The position numbers and the translations under genes were made by a program. Shown in pieces: positions 6,255-13,691 of a stretch of DNA of 15,305 bases (the first letter of the stretch is position 1; each line of letters opens with the position of its first letter). The notes under the pieces were generated by a model. That model did not search any database, was not told where the DNA came from, and was given only the letters and a program-made list of their open reading frames with translations. Source of the stretch: CAZHWR01 sp964536085 (lineage in GTDB: Bacteria; Bacillota; Clostridia; Oscillospirales; Ruminococcaceae); the NCBI GenBank assembly GCA_964536085.1, contig CAZHWR010000042.1, positions 1-15,305 on the forward strand, given 5' to 3'.

Positions 6255-7397
6255 ATGGCAAGTTTATCACTTCGCAACATTTATAAAAGATATCCGGGCG
6301 GAGTAACGGCTGTTTCGGATTTTTCTCTTGAAATAAAGGATAAAGAATTCGTAATTCTTGTAGGTCCTTCCGGTTGCGGAAAATCCACGACCCTTCGTAT
6401 GATAGCCGGTCTTGAGGATATTTCGGACGGCGAGCTTTATATCGGAGACAAACTCGTAAACGACGTAGCGCCGAAAGACCGCGACATCGCGATGGTTTTC
6501 CAGAACTATGCGTTGTATCCTCATATGACTGTTTTTGACAACATGGCGTTCGGTCTTAAACTGAGAAAGACTCCGAAGGATGAAATCAAAAAGCGTGTTG
6601 CCGCTGCGGCGCAGAGCCTCGATATCACCCACCTGCTTGACCGTAAGCCGAAGGCTTTGTCGGGCGGTCAGCGCCAGCGTGTCGCACTCGGACGTGCTAT
6701 CGTACGCGAGCCGCAGGTATTCCTGCTTGATGAACCTCTTTCAAACCTCGACGCTAAGCTCCGCGCACAGATGAGGACCGAGCTTTCTAAGCTCCATCAG
6801 CGTCTGGGAACAACCTTTATCTATGTTACGCACGACCAGACTGAGGCTATGACAATGGCTTCAAGAATCGTCGTTATGAACAACGGCTTCATTCAGCAGG
6901 TCGATACGCCTCAGAACCTTTATTCCAAACCGGTCAACAGATTTGTTGCGGGATTCATCGGTTCTCCTCAGATGAACTTTATCGATTCTGTTCTGTATAA
7001 AAACGGCGATAAATACTATGTTGAGTTTGGCTCGGAAGACACTAAGACGACCCGCGGAAGAAAATATCAGGTCGAGCTTCCCGCAGCTAAAGCGAAGCCC
7101 GAGATTCTTGACAGCTATGTTGAAAAAGAAGTTGTTCTCGGTGTTCGTCCCGAAAACGTACACGATGAAGAATTTTATGTTTCCAACGCCAAAACCGGCT
7201 TGTTTGACTGCACAGTCGATGTTACCGAGCTCATGGGCGCCGAGACATACCTGTTTGTTAACTGCGAGGGTATAAGCATTACAGCAAGAGTTTCGCCGTC
7301 TTCAACGGCAAGGGTAGAAGATCAGATTAAAATGGCTATCGATCCCAACAGGATTCATCTTTTTGATAAGGAAACAGAGCAGGCTATTATCCACTAA
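6255..7397 (+). CDS. msmX: ABC sugar-importer ATPase, MsmX/UgpC/MalK type
   Basis: This 380-residue protein is a MalK-class ATPase that powers CUT1 carbohydrate importers from the cytoplasmic face. Visible motifs are: Walker A GPSGCGKST (37-45), Q-loop Gln83, signature LSGGQRQR (135-142), Walker B VFLLDE (155-160) and the H-loop His193 in VTHDQTEAM. A C-terminal TOBE/OB-like region (about 235-380) contains the VLGVRPENVH element typical of MalK relatives. The start is well set by AAGGAGGT (6239-6246). No permease or solute-binding protein is adjacent. That is the known situation for MsmX of Bacillus, one ATPase shared by several sugar importers, so this is probably a shared energiser (inference). 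UgpC is the alternative name commonly given by annotation pipelines. Confidence 0.9.
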   Translation: MASLSLRNIYKRYPGGVTAVSDFSLEIKDKEFVILVGPSGCGKSTTLRMIAGLEDISDGELYIGDKLVNDVAPKDRDIAMVFQNYALYPHMTVFDNMAFGLKLRKTPKDEIKKRVAAAAQSLDITHLLDRKPKALSGGQRQRVALGRAIVREPQVFLLDEPLSNLDAKLRAQMRTELSKLHQRLGTTFIYVTHDQTEAMTMASRIVVMNNGFIQQVDTPQNLYSKPVNRFVAGFIGSPQMNFIDSVLYKNGDKYYVEFGSEDTKTTRGRKYQVELPAAKAKPEILDSYVEKEVVLGVRPENVHDEEFYVSNAKTGLFDCTVDVTELMGAETYLFVNCEGISITARVSPSSTARVEDQIKMAIDPNRIHLFDKETEQAIIH

Positions 7398-7450
7398 TAA
7401 CTGTGATTGATGCTTTTGCATTTGTTTTGAGATTTATTTTCTTTAGTTTC

Positions 7451-7486
7451 ATACGTCCTGTCCGCAATACTGCGGACAGGGCGTAT
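7451..7486 (+). terminator. 16-bp hairpin after the importer ATPase, no T tract
   Basis: Arms 7451-7466 and 7471-7486 (ATACGTCCTGTCCGCA and its near-perfect complement, one G-T wobble) enclose an ATAC loop. The stem is strong, but it is followed by TGCGTTTATG rather than a T run. It may act as a terminator with a poor tail or as a 3'-end stabiliser. Confidence 0.6.
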
Positions 7487-7825
7487 TGCGTTTATGAAGT
7501 TGTGAATTCACGTTTTATTAACATATAAAAAACTCATATATGTTACAATTTGTAATATATTAAGCGGATTTTGTTACCGAAATGTAATGTTATCCGCGAA
7601 AAAATCCATATTACACAACAAATTTGATAAAATGATAAAAAACAGGGTTGCAAAATTCAACATATTTAGGTAAAATAAAACTATATGGATTCCGCGATAC
7701 AATTTTGATACATGCGGAGATTATATTAATTTAGATGATATAAAACGGTGTTGCCCGGGCGCGGCGGCGCTTGTTTCCGCGGGTGGGCTTGAAATGCGTT
7801 TTTATCATGAGAGGAAGGCAAAAAC
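7487..7825 (+). promoter_or_regulatory. Repeat-rich regulatory spacer upstream of the PucR-type gene
   Basis: The spacer holds no gene but many symmetric elements. These are the palindrome GTGAATTCAC (about 7501-7510), AACATAT/ATATGTT (about 7519-7543) and TTACAA-T-TTGTAA (about 7542-7555). Further on are GCGGAT (7564-7569) with ATCCGC (7592-7597), and TCCGC (7691-7695) with GCGGA (7714-7718). The last two pairs flank the promoter at 7648-7676. This is the layout expected for autoregulation by a DNA-binding protein, probably the downstream PucR-type regulator, but no binding site is known to me for it. Confidence 0.4.
7648..7676 (+). promoter_or_regulatory. Promoter of the PucR-type regulator gene
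   Basis: TTGCAA (7648-7653), a 17-base spacer and TAAAAT (7671-7676) make a good sigma-A promoter, about 150 bases before the ATG at 7826. The -10 context GGTAAAATAAAA is shared with the NUDIX promoter at 3593-3604. Confidence 0.55.
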
Positions 7826-8911
7826 ATGTCAAATAGACTTTTTCAGGGTGTAGTCCATCAGATGAGAGACGAAATCGACAGAACGATAGGCGTTGTTGAC
7901 GATACAGCGACCATAATCGCCTGCAGCGAGCTGTCAAAGGTGGGAATAACATACGAATTTGTTTCGATTGAAATGTCCGACACACATGATATATTTGTCA
8001 GAGACGGTTTGACCTACAAGCCGTTCGGTCCTCATCTCAAGCCGGACTTTGCCGTGTTTGTTGAAGGCGTGGACGAAATGGCTGCTAAATATGCTTCGAT
8101 ACTGGCGATAACGCTGTCCAGCATTAAGCAGTATTACGACGAAAAGTACGATAGGAACAATTTTATCAAAAACATCGTGCTTGATAATATCCTCCCCGGA
8201 GATATTTACGTGAAGGCAAGAGAACTGCATTTTAATATGGACGTAAGCCGCGTTGCTCTGCTTATAAGAATAGTTTCGTCAAACGATGTAAGCGCTTACG
8301 ACGTTATTCAGAATCTTTTCCCTGATAAGCAAAAGGACTTTGTGTTCAATATCAGCGAATCGGATATAGTAATAATCAAAGAGATAAAATCAGGTATCGA
8401 TTCAAAAGATCTGGAAAAGCTCGCACGTTCGATTGTAGACACTCTTTCGAGCGAGTTTTACACCCGCGCCACAGTGGGTATAGGAACGGTCGTTGTCGGA
8501 GTGAAAGAGCTTGCGCGTTCGTTTAAGGAAGCGCAGGTGGCGCTTGAAGTCGGCAAGGTGTTCGACACCGAAAAGAGCATAGTGAGCTACAACAATCTCG
8601 GTATCGCACGCCTTATTTACCAGCTTCCGACTACGCTCTGCGAAACTTTTTTAAAGGAAGTGTTCAGCAAGGGCTCTATTGAGTCGCTCGACCACGAGAC
8701 GCTTTTCACAATTCAAAAATTCTTTGAAAACAATCTTAACGTTTCCGAAACGTCACGCAAGCTGTTCGTTCACAGGAACACACTTGTTTATCGTTTGGAA
8801 AAAATCAAAAAGCTCACAGGTCTTGACCTCAGGGAGTTTGACCACGCTATAGTATTTAAAATAGCGCTTATGGTTAAAAAATACCTGACCTCTTGTCCTG
8901 TAAAGTTCTGA
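7826..8911 (+). CDS. PucR/CdaR-family transcriptional regulator
   Basis: This 361-residue cytoplasmic regulator has three parts. The N-terminal region (about 1-100) resembles the sugar-diacid recognition domain of CdaR-like proteins, with helix QGVVHQMRDEID then a short strand pair with VVDDTATIIACS. The middle (about 138-255) has the pattern of a GGDEF-like CdaR domain without cyclase motifs. The C-terminus (about 297-355) is a PucR-type helix-turn-helix: FFENNLNVSETSRKLFVHRN, then a Tyr-Arg-Leu recognition helix. The ATG at 7826 follows GAGAGGAAGG (7808-7817). The family senses small metabolites such as purine or diacid intermediates; the ligand here is unknown. It sits directly upstream of ftsEX with a hairpin between, so it may be a separate transcript. 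No catabolic genes are adjacent. Confidence 0.85.
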   Translation: MSNRLFQGVVHQMRDEIDRTIGVVDDTATIIACSELSKVGITYEFVSIEMSDTHDIFVRDGLTYKPFGPHLKPDFAVFVEGVDEMAAKYASILAITLSSIKQYYDEKYDRNNFIKNIVLDNILPGDIYVKARELHFNMDVSRVALLIRIVSSNDVSAYDVIQNLFPDKQKDFVFNISESDIVIIKEIKSGIDSKDLEKLARSIVDTLSSEFYTRATVGIGTVVVGVKELARSFKEAQVALEVGKVFDTEKSIVSYNNLGIARLIYQLPTTLCETFLKEVFSKGSIESLDHETLFTIQKFFENNLNVSETSRKLFVHRNTLVYRLEKIKKLTGLDLREFDHAIVFKIALMVKKYLTSCPVKF

Positions 8912-8939
8912 TCAAGCTTTAGATTGCAGCAGGGTATAT

Positions 8940-8975
8940 TTTGGGACAGACAGCTTATAAGACGTCTGTCCCAAA
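8940..8975 (+). terminator. 12-bp hairpin between the PucR-type gene and ftsE, no T tract
   Basis: TTTGGGACAGAC (8940-8951) pairs perfectly with GTCTGTCCCAAA (8964-8975) around a 12-base loop. The following bases (TGACATTTGC) are not T-rich. It probably ends or attenuates the regulator transcript before ftsE, but leaky readthrough into ftsEX is possible. Confidence 0.6.
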
Positions 8976-9032
8976 TGACATTTGCGGGGTTATCCCGCCG
9001 AGAGCAATTTAAAACTTTTAGGGGAGTTATTG

Positions 9033-9710
9033 ATGGTTAATCTTGAAAACGTAACGTTTCAGTACAACAACGGTACGACAGCGTTAAAAGACATCAGTCT
9101 TGATATAAACAGCGGGGAATTTGCATTTATAGTCGGATCTTCGGGAGCAGGCAAAAGCTCGCTATTAAAGCTGCTTTTGCGCGAAAACGTGGCGACTGAA
9201 GGGCGGGTCATCGTTAACGGCTATGATTTGGGCGCTCTAAATCGGCGCGAAATTTCCAAATTTAGGCGATCAATCGGAGTAGTGTTTCAGGATTTCCGTT
9301 TGATTCCGTCGCTCACAGTGTTTGACAACATCGCGTTCAGCCTTCGTGTGACCGACGCTTCGAGCAAATTTATAAAAAGCAGAGTGCCGTATGTGCTTGA
9401 TCTAATGGGGCTTTCAGACAAAGCTAAGCGTTATCCGGACGAGCTTTCCGGCGGAGAACAGCAAAGGATATCGATAGCCCGCGCGCTTGTCAACGACCCT
9501 ACGCTTATAATTGCGGACGAGCCCACGGGAAACGTAGACCCGGAGCTTTCATATGAAATAGTCGAGCTGCTTGAAAAGATCAACGACTGCGGAGTTACCA
9601 TACTTATGGTAACTCATGAGCACGAGCTTGTAAAAGATTTCGGAGGACGCACTATCAGCATTGAAGACGGTATGGTTGCGTTCGACGGTTATGTGGAGGG
9701 GCAAAAATGA
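9033..9710 (+). CDS. ftsE: Cell-division ATP-binding protein FtsE
   Basis: FtsE is the cytoplasmic ATPase of the FtsEX complex, which transmits ATP-driven conformational change across the membrane to cell-wall hydrolases. From the ATG at 9033 it is 225 residues, the normal family length. The AGGGGAG site 6-12 bases upstream supports this start over in-frame upstream codons back to 8982. Motifs: Walker A GSSGAGKS (35-42), Q-loop Gln86 followed by the FtsE-typical DFRL, signature LSGGEQQR (138-145), Walker B LIIADEP (158-164) with TGNVDP after it, and H-loop His195. The stop overlaps the ftsX start (ATGA, 9707-9710), indicating translational coupling and one complex. The first gene of the four-gene envelope block. 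Confidence 0.95.
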   Translation: MVNLENVTFQYNNGTTALKDISLDINSGEFAFIVGSSGAGKSSLLKLLLRENVATEGRVIVNGYDLGALNRREISKFRRSIGVVFQDFRLIPSLTVFDNIAFSLRVTDASSKFIKSRVPYVLDLMGLSDKAKRYPDELSGGEQQRISIARALVNDPTLIIADEPTGNVDPELSYEIVELLEKINDCGVTILMVTHEHELVKDFGGRTISIEDGMVAFDGYVEGQK

Positions 9711-10612
9711 CTGGAAGCAGTTTTGGTTATTTGGTTAAAGACGGCGCGAAGAACATTTGGAGCAACAGATTGATGTCGTTTGCATCGATAGGCGTTTTAA
9801 CGACCTGCTTGCTGCTTGTGGGATTTGCGATGTTATTTACAATAAACGTCAACAGTATGGTTACATATGTTGAACAGCAAAACGAAGCGGTTGTTTTCGT
9901 TGAGGACGATGCGACTGACAAAGAAATCGAGGCTTTGAGGCAGAAGCTTGAAGCCAATGACAATATTTTTGAAGTTGAATACATCTCTAAGGAAGAAGCT
10001 TTTGAAAAGCAGAAAGAGTCGATGGGAGATGACGCGGGACTGTTTGACGGACTTGATGACAAAAACTTTCTTCCAGCGTCGTTTACGGTCAGAATCACCG
10101 ATTTAAGCCGTATGTCCGAGACAGTCGAAAATATATCAAGCTATGAAAACGTCAGCAAGGTGAACGCGTCGCTTGAAATGGGAGAGGCGCTCACAAGCGC
10201 AAAGAATATTATAAATACCATCGGGACAGCGGTCTCCATTGCTCTTATAGTGGTTTCGGTGGTCATTATCGCAAACACTATCCGCGCTTCGGTATTTGCG
10301 CGCAGACGTGAGATAAACATAATGAAATATGTCGGTGCGACCGACGGATTTATCCGTCTTCCTTTTGTTGTAGAAGGGCTTGTTTTGGGGCTTGTTTCCG
10401 CAATAATAGCATTTTTGATAATTTGGGCGGCTTATGTTAAGGGTATCGGAGTAGTAACGGGCAATTCCGCCGCGTGGCTTGAAACCATGCTGAGCAATTT
10501 AGTTCCGTTCAGCAAGGTAGCGTTGCCGCTGGCGTTGGCGTTTGCAGTGTCCGGAATGCTTACGGGTGCGCTCGGAAGTATTTTCAGCATAAGAAAGCAT
10601 CTAAAGGTTTGA
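9707..10612 (+). CDS. ftsX: Cell-division permease-like protein FtsX
   Basis: This 301-residue membrane subunit of FtsEX has the FtsX layout. A short cytoplasmic N-terminus is followed by TM1 (about 22-46) and an extracellular loop (about 50-165) with the conserved LPASFTVRI element. Then come TM2 (about 168-190), the cytoplasmic RREINIMKYVGATD motif that contacts FtsE, and TM3 (about 220-244) and TM4 (about 270-295). It transports nothing as far as is known; the outer loop binds the coiled coil of a hydrolase or adaptor (EnvC, PcsB, CwlO or RipC in other bacteria). Here the obvious partner is the coiled-coil M23 protein starting 22 bases downstream. It overlaps ftsE by four bases. Confidence 0.95.
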   Translation: MTGSSFGYLVKDGAKNIWSNRLMSFASIGVLTTCLLLVGFAMLFTINVNSMVTYVEQQNEAVVFVEDDATDKEIEALRQKLEANDNIFEVEYISKEEAFEKQKESMGDDAGLFDGLDDKNFLPASFTVRITDLSRMSETVENISSYENVSKVNASLEMGEALTSAKNIINTIGTAVSIALIVVSVVIIANTIRASVFARRREINIMKYVGATDGFIRLPFVVEGLVLGLVSAIIAFLIIWAAYVKGIGVVTGNSAAWLETMLSNLVPFSKVALPLALAFAVSGMLTGALGSIFSIRKHLKV

Positions 10613-10634
10613 TTTTTGCGAAAGGAGCATATGC

Positions 10635-11834
10635 ATGAAATCAGCAGGGCTTAAGCGTTTGGTATGCGTGCTGATGGCGGCTGTGACCGCTGTCACTATA
10701 ACGGGTGTGCCGATTGGCCGAATCAGTGCTTCGGCGGATACGCTCGATGATCTTCAGAGTAAATATGACGCTTTGGAAAAAAAGCAGGAGGCGTTAAAAG
10801 ACAGCCTTGACGAAGCGCAGGAAAAAATCGATGAGGAGCAGAAAAATCAGGACGCGCTTCAGGAAAAAATCGATTTGACTCAGCAGCAGATAAGCGTTTT
10901 AAATTCGCAGATAAGCAAGGCAACTGCTGAAATTGAGGAAAATGAAAAGGAAATAACTAAAAAGCAAAAGGAAATCAAAGAAACCTATGAGCTGTTTAAA
11001 GAAAGAGTGAAGGCCTCTTATATGTCGTCCGATCCGTCGATGCTGGGTGTTTTGCTAGGAGCAGAGGATCTATCCGACTTTATAATGCGAACTGAACTTA
11101 TCCGCCGTGTATCTCAGTATGACAAGCAGATCGTGACAAAGCTCAAAAAAGATCAAAAGGCGCTCGAACAGGCAAAAAAAGAGCTTGAGGAGGACAAGGC
11201 GACGCTTCAGTCGGCAAAGGACAAGCTTACAGCGAAGCAGGCGGATCTTGACGTTGCTTATCAGGACTCCGAAGCGGCAATGCAGACGCTTGAAAGCGAA
11301 CAGCAGATGTATGAGGAAAACAAAGAGGAAATTGAACGCCAGATGGCGCAGGCGGAAAAAGAAATTCAGGCTGCCATTGCCGCGGCGCAAAAAAGAAACA
11401 GCGGATCGGGCTCTTCCTCGTCAAAATACACGGGGGGACAGTTTACATGGCCCTGCCCGGGATACACGAACATAACCAGTGATTTCGGCTATCGCACTTG
11501 GAGCGACGGAAGCTCGGAATATCACAAGGGTATAGATATTTCCTCCGGCGGTATATACGGAGCGTCAATAGTTGCGGCCGCTTCGGGAACTGTGCTCATA
11601 GCGCAGAACTATAATTCCAACGGCTACGGCAATTACGTTGTTATCGACCACGGCGGCGGCCTTTCAACACTGTACGGTCACACCAGTATCGTGCTTGTTT
11701 CGGCAGGGCAGACGGTCAAAAAAGGCGACGTTATAGCAAGGGTCGGCAGCACAGGCTGGTCAACCGGACCCCATCTGCATTTTGAGGTAAGGAAAAACGG
11801 AACTCCGGTGAGTCCGTGGACATATCTGAAATAG
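10635..11834 (+). CDS. Secreted coiled-coil M23 peptidoglycan endopeptidase, likely FtsEX-controlled
   Basis: This 399-residue protein has a signal peptide (basic KR near residue 8, hydrophobic core 9-28, likely cleavage after ASA34). A long charged coiled coil follows (about 36-255), interrupted by a hinge near 128-150, then a Ser/Gly-rich linker (256-268) and an M23/LytM domain (about 272-399). The zinc and catalytic residues are all present: His297 and Asp301 in HKGID, His349 in YGH, and His380/His382 in HLHFEV. The enzyme should therefore be able to cut peptide cross-bridges, unlike the degenerate LytM activator EnvC. The architecture matches EnvC/CwlO-type FtsEX partners, and the gene lies 22 bases after ftsX with AAAGGAG upstream. 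In pneumococcus the equivalent PcsB uses a CHAP domain instead. No cell-wall-binding repeats are seen. Confidence 0.92.
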   Translation: MKSAGLKRLVCVLMAAVTAVTITGVPIGRISASADTLDDLQSKYDALEKKQEALKDSLDEAQEKIDEEQKNQDALQEKIDLTQQQISVLNSQISKATAEIEENEKEITKKQKEIKETYELFKERVKASYMSSDPSMLGVLLGAEDLSDFIMRTELIRRVSQYDKQIVTKLKKDQKALEQAKKELEEDKATLQSAKDKLTAKQADLDVAYQDSEAAMQTLESEQQMYEENKEEIERQMAQAEKEIQAAIAAAQKRNSGSGSSSSKYTGGQFTWPCPGYTNITSDFGYRTWSDGSSEYHKGIDISSGGIYGASIVAAASGTVLIAQNYNSNGYGNYVVIDHGGGLSTLYGHTSIVLVSAGQTVKKGDVIARVGSTGWSTGPHLHFEVRKNGTPVSPWTYLK

Positions 11835-11873
11835 CCAGTACAAATGACGGGATTTATTTAACGGAGAATTCAT

Positions 11874-13070
11874 ATGAATAAAAAAGTATCACTTGGAGCG
11901 GCTGTCAGCTTTTCCGCAATAATCGCAATCATTACTTTCATTATAACAATGATCTTCTCGACGAATATTTTTAACGGGCTTGTGGGCAATGTTAAAAGCA
12001 GAGAGGCGCTTTATAAAAAAATATCGGAGGTCGATTCGCTCGTCCGACAAAACTATGACGGCACAATCGACGAGGATGTTCTGCTCGACAGCATTTCAAA
12101 GGGCTATATGAACGGCTTGAACGATGATTACGCCACTTATCTTTCCGCTGAACAACTCAAGGAAGAAACAGATGAAAACAACGGTGTGGTCGTCGGCATA
12201 GGCGTTACTACCCAAGAGGATGAAAGCGGATATATAAAAATAGTCAGCGTTATTGACGATTCTCCTGCAAAAGCAGCGGGCTTCCAAGAGGGAGATTTGA
12301 TTGTCAAGGTCGGAAATACGGACGTCGCTTCCGCCGGTTATACCAAATCGGTCAAGCTTATCAAAGGCTCGGCGGGAACAAAAGTCAAGTTGACTGTTCG
12401 GCGCGACGGCAAGGATCTAAAGCAGACCGAGCTTATCAGGAAGGACGTTGAGATTCCCAGCGTGGAATATAAAATGCTGGAAACAAACGGATATATAAAA
12501 ATCACTGATTTTAATGCAGAAACTGTCGATCAGTTTTCTGACGCGCTGAAAAAGGTGAAAAAACAGGGTGCAAAAGCGATAATATTCGATGTTAGAAGCA
12601 ACGGAGGCGGAACGCTCGACTCGGTGACAAAAATATTAGACATACTTTTGCCAGAGGGTGATATCGTTACGGCAACGTATAATGACAATACGACTGAAGT
12701 GCTTGCAACGTCTGATGAGAACGAAGAAACTCTGCCGATGGTGACGTTGGTGAACGGCTCCACGGCGAGCGCGGCCGAGCTGTTTGTGTCGGCGCTGAAG
12801 GATTATAATAAAACCGAATCGGTGGGGGTAAAAACCTATGGCAAGGGCGTTATGCAGACGACCTATACATTGAGTGACGGTTCGGGGATAAAATTCACAA
12901 CCGCGCATTTTGCTTCTGCGGGAGGAGTTAATTTTAACGGCGTCGGAATAGAGCCGGATTATCAGGTTACTCTAACAAAAGAGCAGGAGGAAGCGTTCGA
13001 CACTCTTGATGAAACAACCGATCCTCAGCTTGTAAAAGCAATAGAGGTCGCAAATTCAAAATACGAATAA
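11874..13070 (+). CDS. S41 carboxyl-terminal processing protease (CtpA/CtpB type)
   Basis: This 398-residue protease has an N-terminal membrane anchor or signal (about 12-35), a cap helix region (about 45-100), a PDZ domain (about 100-185) and an S41 catalytic domain (about 195-380). The triad is visible and correctly spaced: Ser299 in NGSTASAAE, Lys324 in YGKGVMQ and Gln328 four residues later. The preceding FDVRSNGGG (238-246) forms the usual oxyanion-side loop. Such enzymes cut extracytoplasmic proteins from their C-termini, with the PDZ domain gating access. It starts 39 bases after the M23 gene with GGAG upstream, so it is probably cotranscribed. A role in turning over the M23 hydrolase or another envelope protein is inferred from position only. 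Confidence 0.92.
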   Translation: MNKKVSLGAAVSFSAIIAIITFIITMIFSTNIFNGLVGNVKSREALYKKISEVDSLVRQNYDGTIDEDVLLDSISKGYMNGLNDDYATYLSAEQLKEETDENNGVVVGIGVTTQEDESGYIKIVSVIDDSPAKAAGFQEGDLIVKVGNTDVASAGYTKSVKLIKGSAGTKVKLTVRRDGKDLKQTELIRKDVEIPSVEYKMLETNGYIKITDFNAETVDQFSDALKKVKKQGAKAIIFDVRSNGGGTLDSVTKILDILLPEGDIVTATYNDNTTEVLATSDENEETLPMVTLVNGSTASAAELFVSALKDYNKTESVGVKTYGKGVMQTTYTLSDGSGIKFTTAHFASAGGVNFNGVGIEPDYQVTLTKEQEEAFDTLDETTDPQLVKAIEVANSKYE

Positions 13071-13086
13071 ACGGCTATTTTGCAGG

Positions 13087-13121
13087 CTGCCGCGGCGGAT
13101 AAAAAATATCTGCCGCGGCAG
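13087..13121 (+). terminator. 15-bp GC-rich hairpin ending the ftsEX operon, short T tail
   Basis: Arms 13087-13101 (CTGCCGCGGCGGATA) and 13107-13121 pair with one G-T wobble around an A5 loop. Only TTTATG follows. The stem is very stable and lies 16 bases after the protease stop, so it is the natural end of the ftsE-to-protease transcript. Confidence 0.72.
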
Positions 13122-13138
13122 TTTATGAAGTTAAAATT

Positions 13139-13171
13139 CCCCTTGACACATCAAACGGGGTTTAATATAAT
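13139..13171 (+). promoter_or_regulatory. greA promoter with overlapping inverted repeat
   Basis: TTGACA (13143-13148), exactly 17 bases, then TATAAT (13166-13171) is a perfect consensus sigma-A promoter. The interrupted inverted repeat CCCCTTGA / TCAA-AC-GGGG (13139-13160) covers the -35 and most of the spacer, so a protein bound there would block RNA polymerase. The start point should lie near 13178, leaving a leader of about 37 bases. Confidence 0.85.
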
Positions 13172-13214
13172 ATTATTTAATATTCAAAAAAAAATATTCG
13201 GGAGGACACGATAA

Positions 13215-13691
13215 GTGGCAGACAGAGAGATAATTTTAACAGACGCAGGGCTTAAAAAGCTCGTTGATGAGTTAGAGGAGCTTAAAACGGTAAAGCGCAA
13301 GGAGGTTGCCGATAAGATAAAGGTTGCATTGTCTTTCGGTGACCTTTCTGAAAACAGTGAGTACGACGAAGCAAAAAACGAACAGGCTATGGTCGAAGCG
13401 CGTATAGCGCAGGTTGAGGCTATGCTTAAGAACGCGCGCGTGCTTGATGAAAAAGAGCTTTCAACAGATATGGTTTGCGTAGGCTCCAAGGTCACGGTTT
13501 TGGATGTTGAGTTTGACGAGCAGGAAGAATATTATATCGTTGGTTCAACCGAATCTGATCCGACAGAAAATAAAATATCCGATGAAAGTCCGATAGGCAA
13601 AGCGCTCGTTGGTCACAAAGAGGGAGAAACAGTAGAAGCGCAGGCTCCGGTCGGAGTTATCAAGCTGAAGATTATAAGTATTTCAAAATAA
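13215..13691 (+). CDS. greA: Transcription elongation factor GreA
   Basis: GreA rescues backtracked RNA polymerase by inserting its N-terminal coiled coil into the secondary channel, where two acidic tip residues stimulate cleavage of the nascent RNA. This protein is 158 residues, the standard length. The N-terminal hairpin (about 10-78) carries the diagnostic tip FGDLSENSEYDEAK with acidic residues Asp43 and Glu46. The C-terminal FKBP-like domain (about 83-158) ends in the typical PIGKALVGHKEGETV segment. The start is GTG at 13215, fixed by GGAGG (13201-13205 region) about 9 bases upstream. It has its own strong promoter and is followed after 88 bases by lysS, a pairing common in Firmicutes. 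Confidence 0.96.
   Translation: MADREIILTDAGLKKLVDELEELKTVKRKEVADKIKVALSFGDLSENSEYDEAKNEQAMVEARIAQVEAMLKNARVLDEKELSTDMVCVGSKVTVLDVEFDEQEEYYIVGSTESDPTENKISDESPIGKALVGHKEGETVEAQAPVGVIKLKIISISK

Noticed and set aside
7731..7985. Minus-strand open frame across the PucR-type gene start
   Set aside because: It overlaps the start region of a clear gene, has no recognisable motif, and no promoter or Shine-Dalgarno site supports it.
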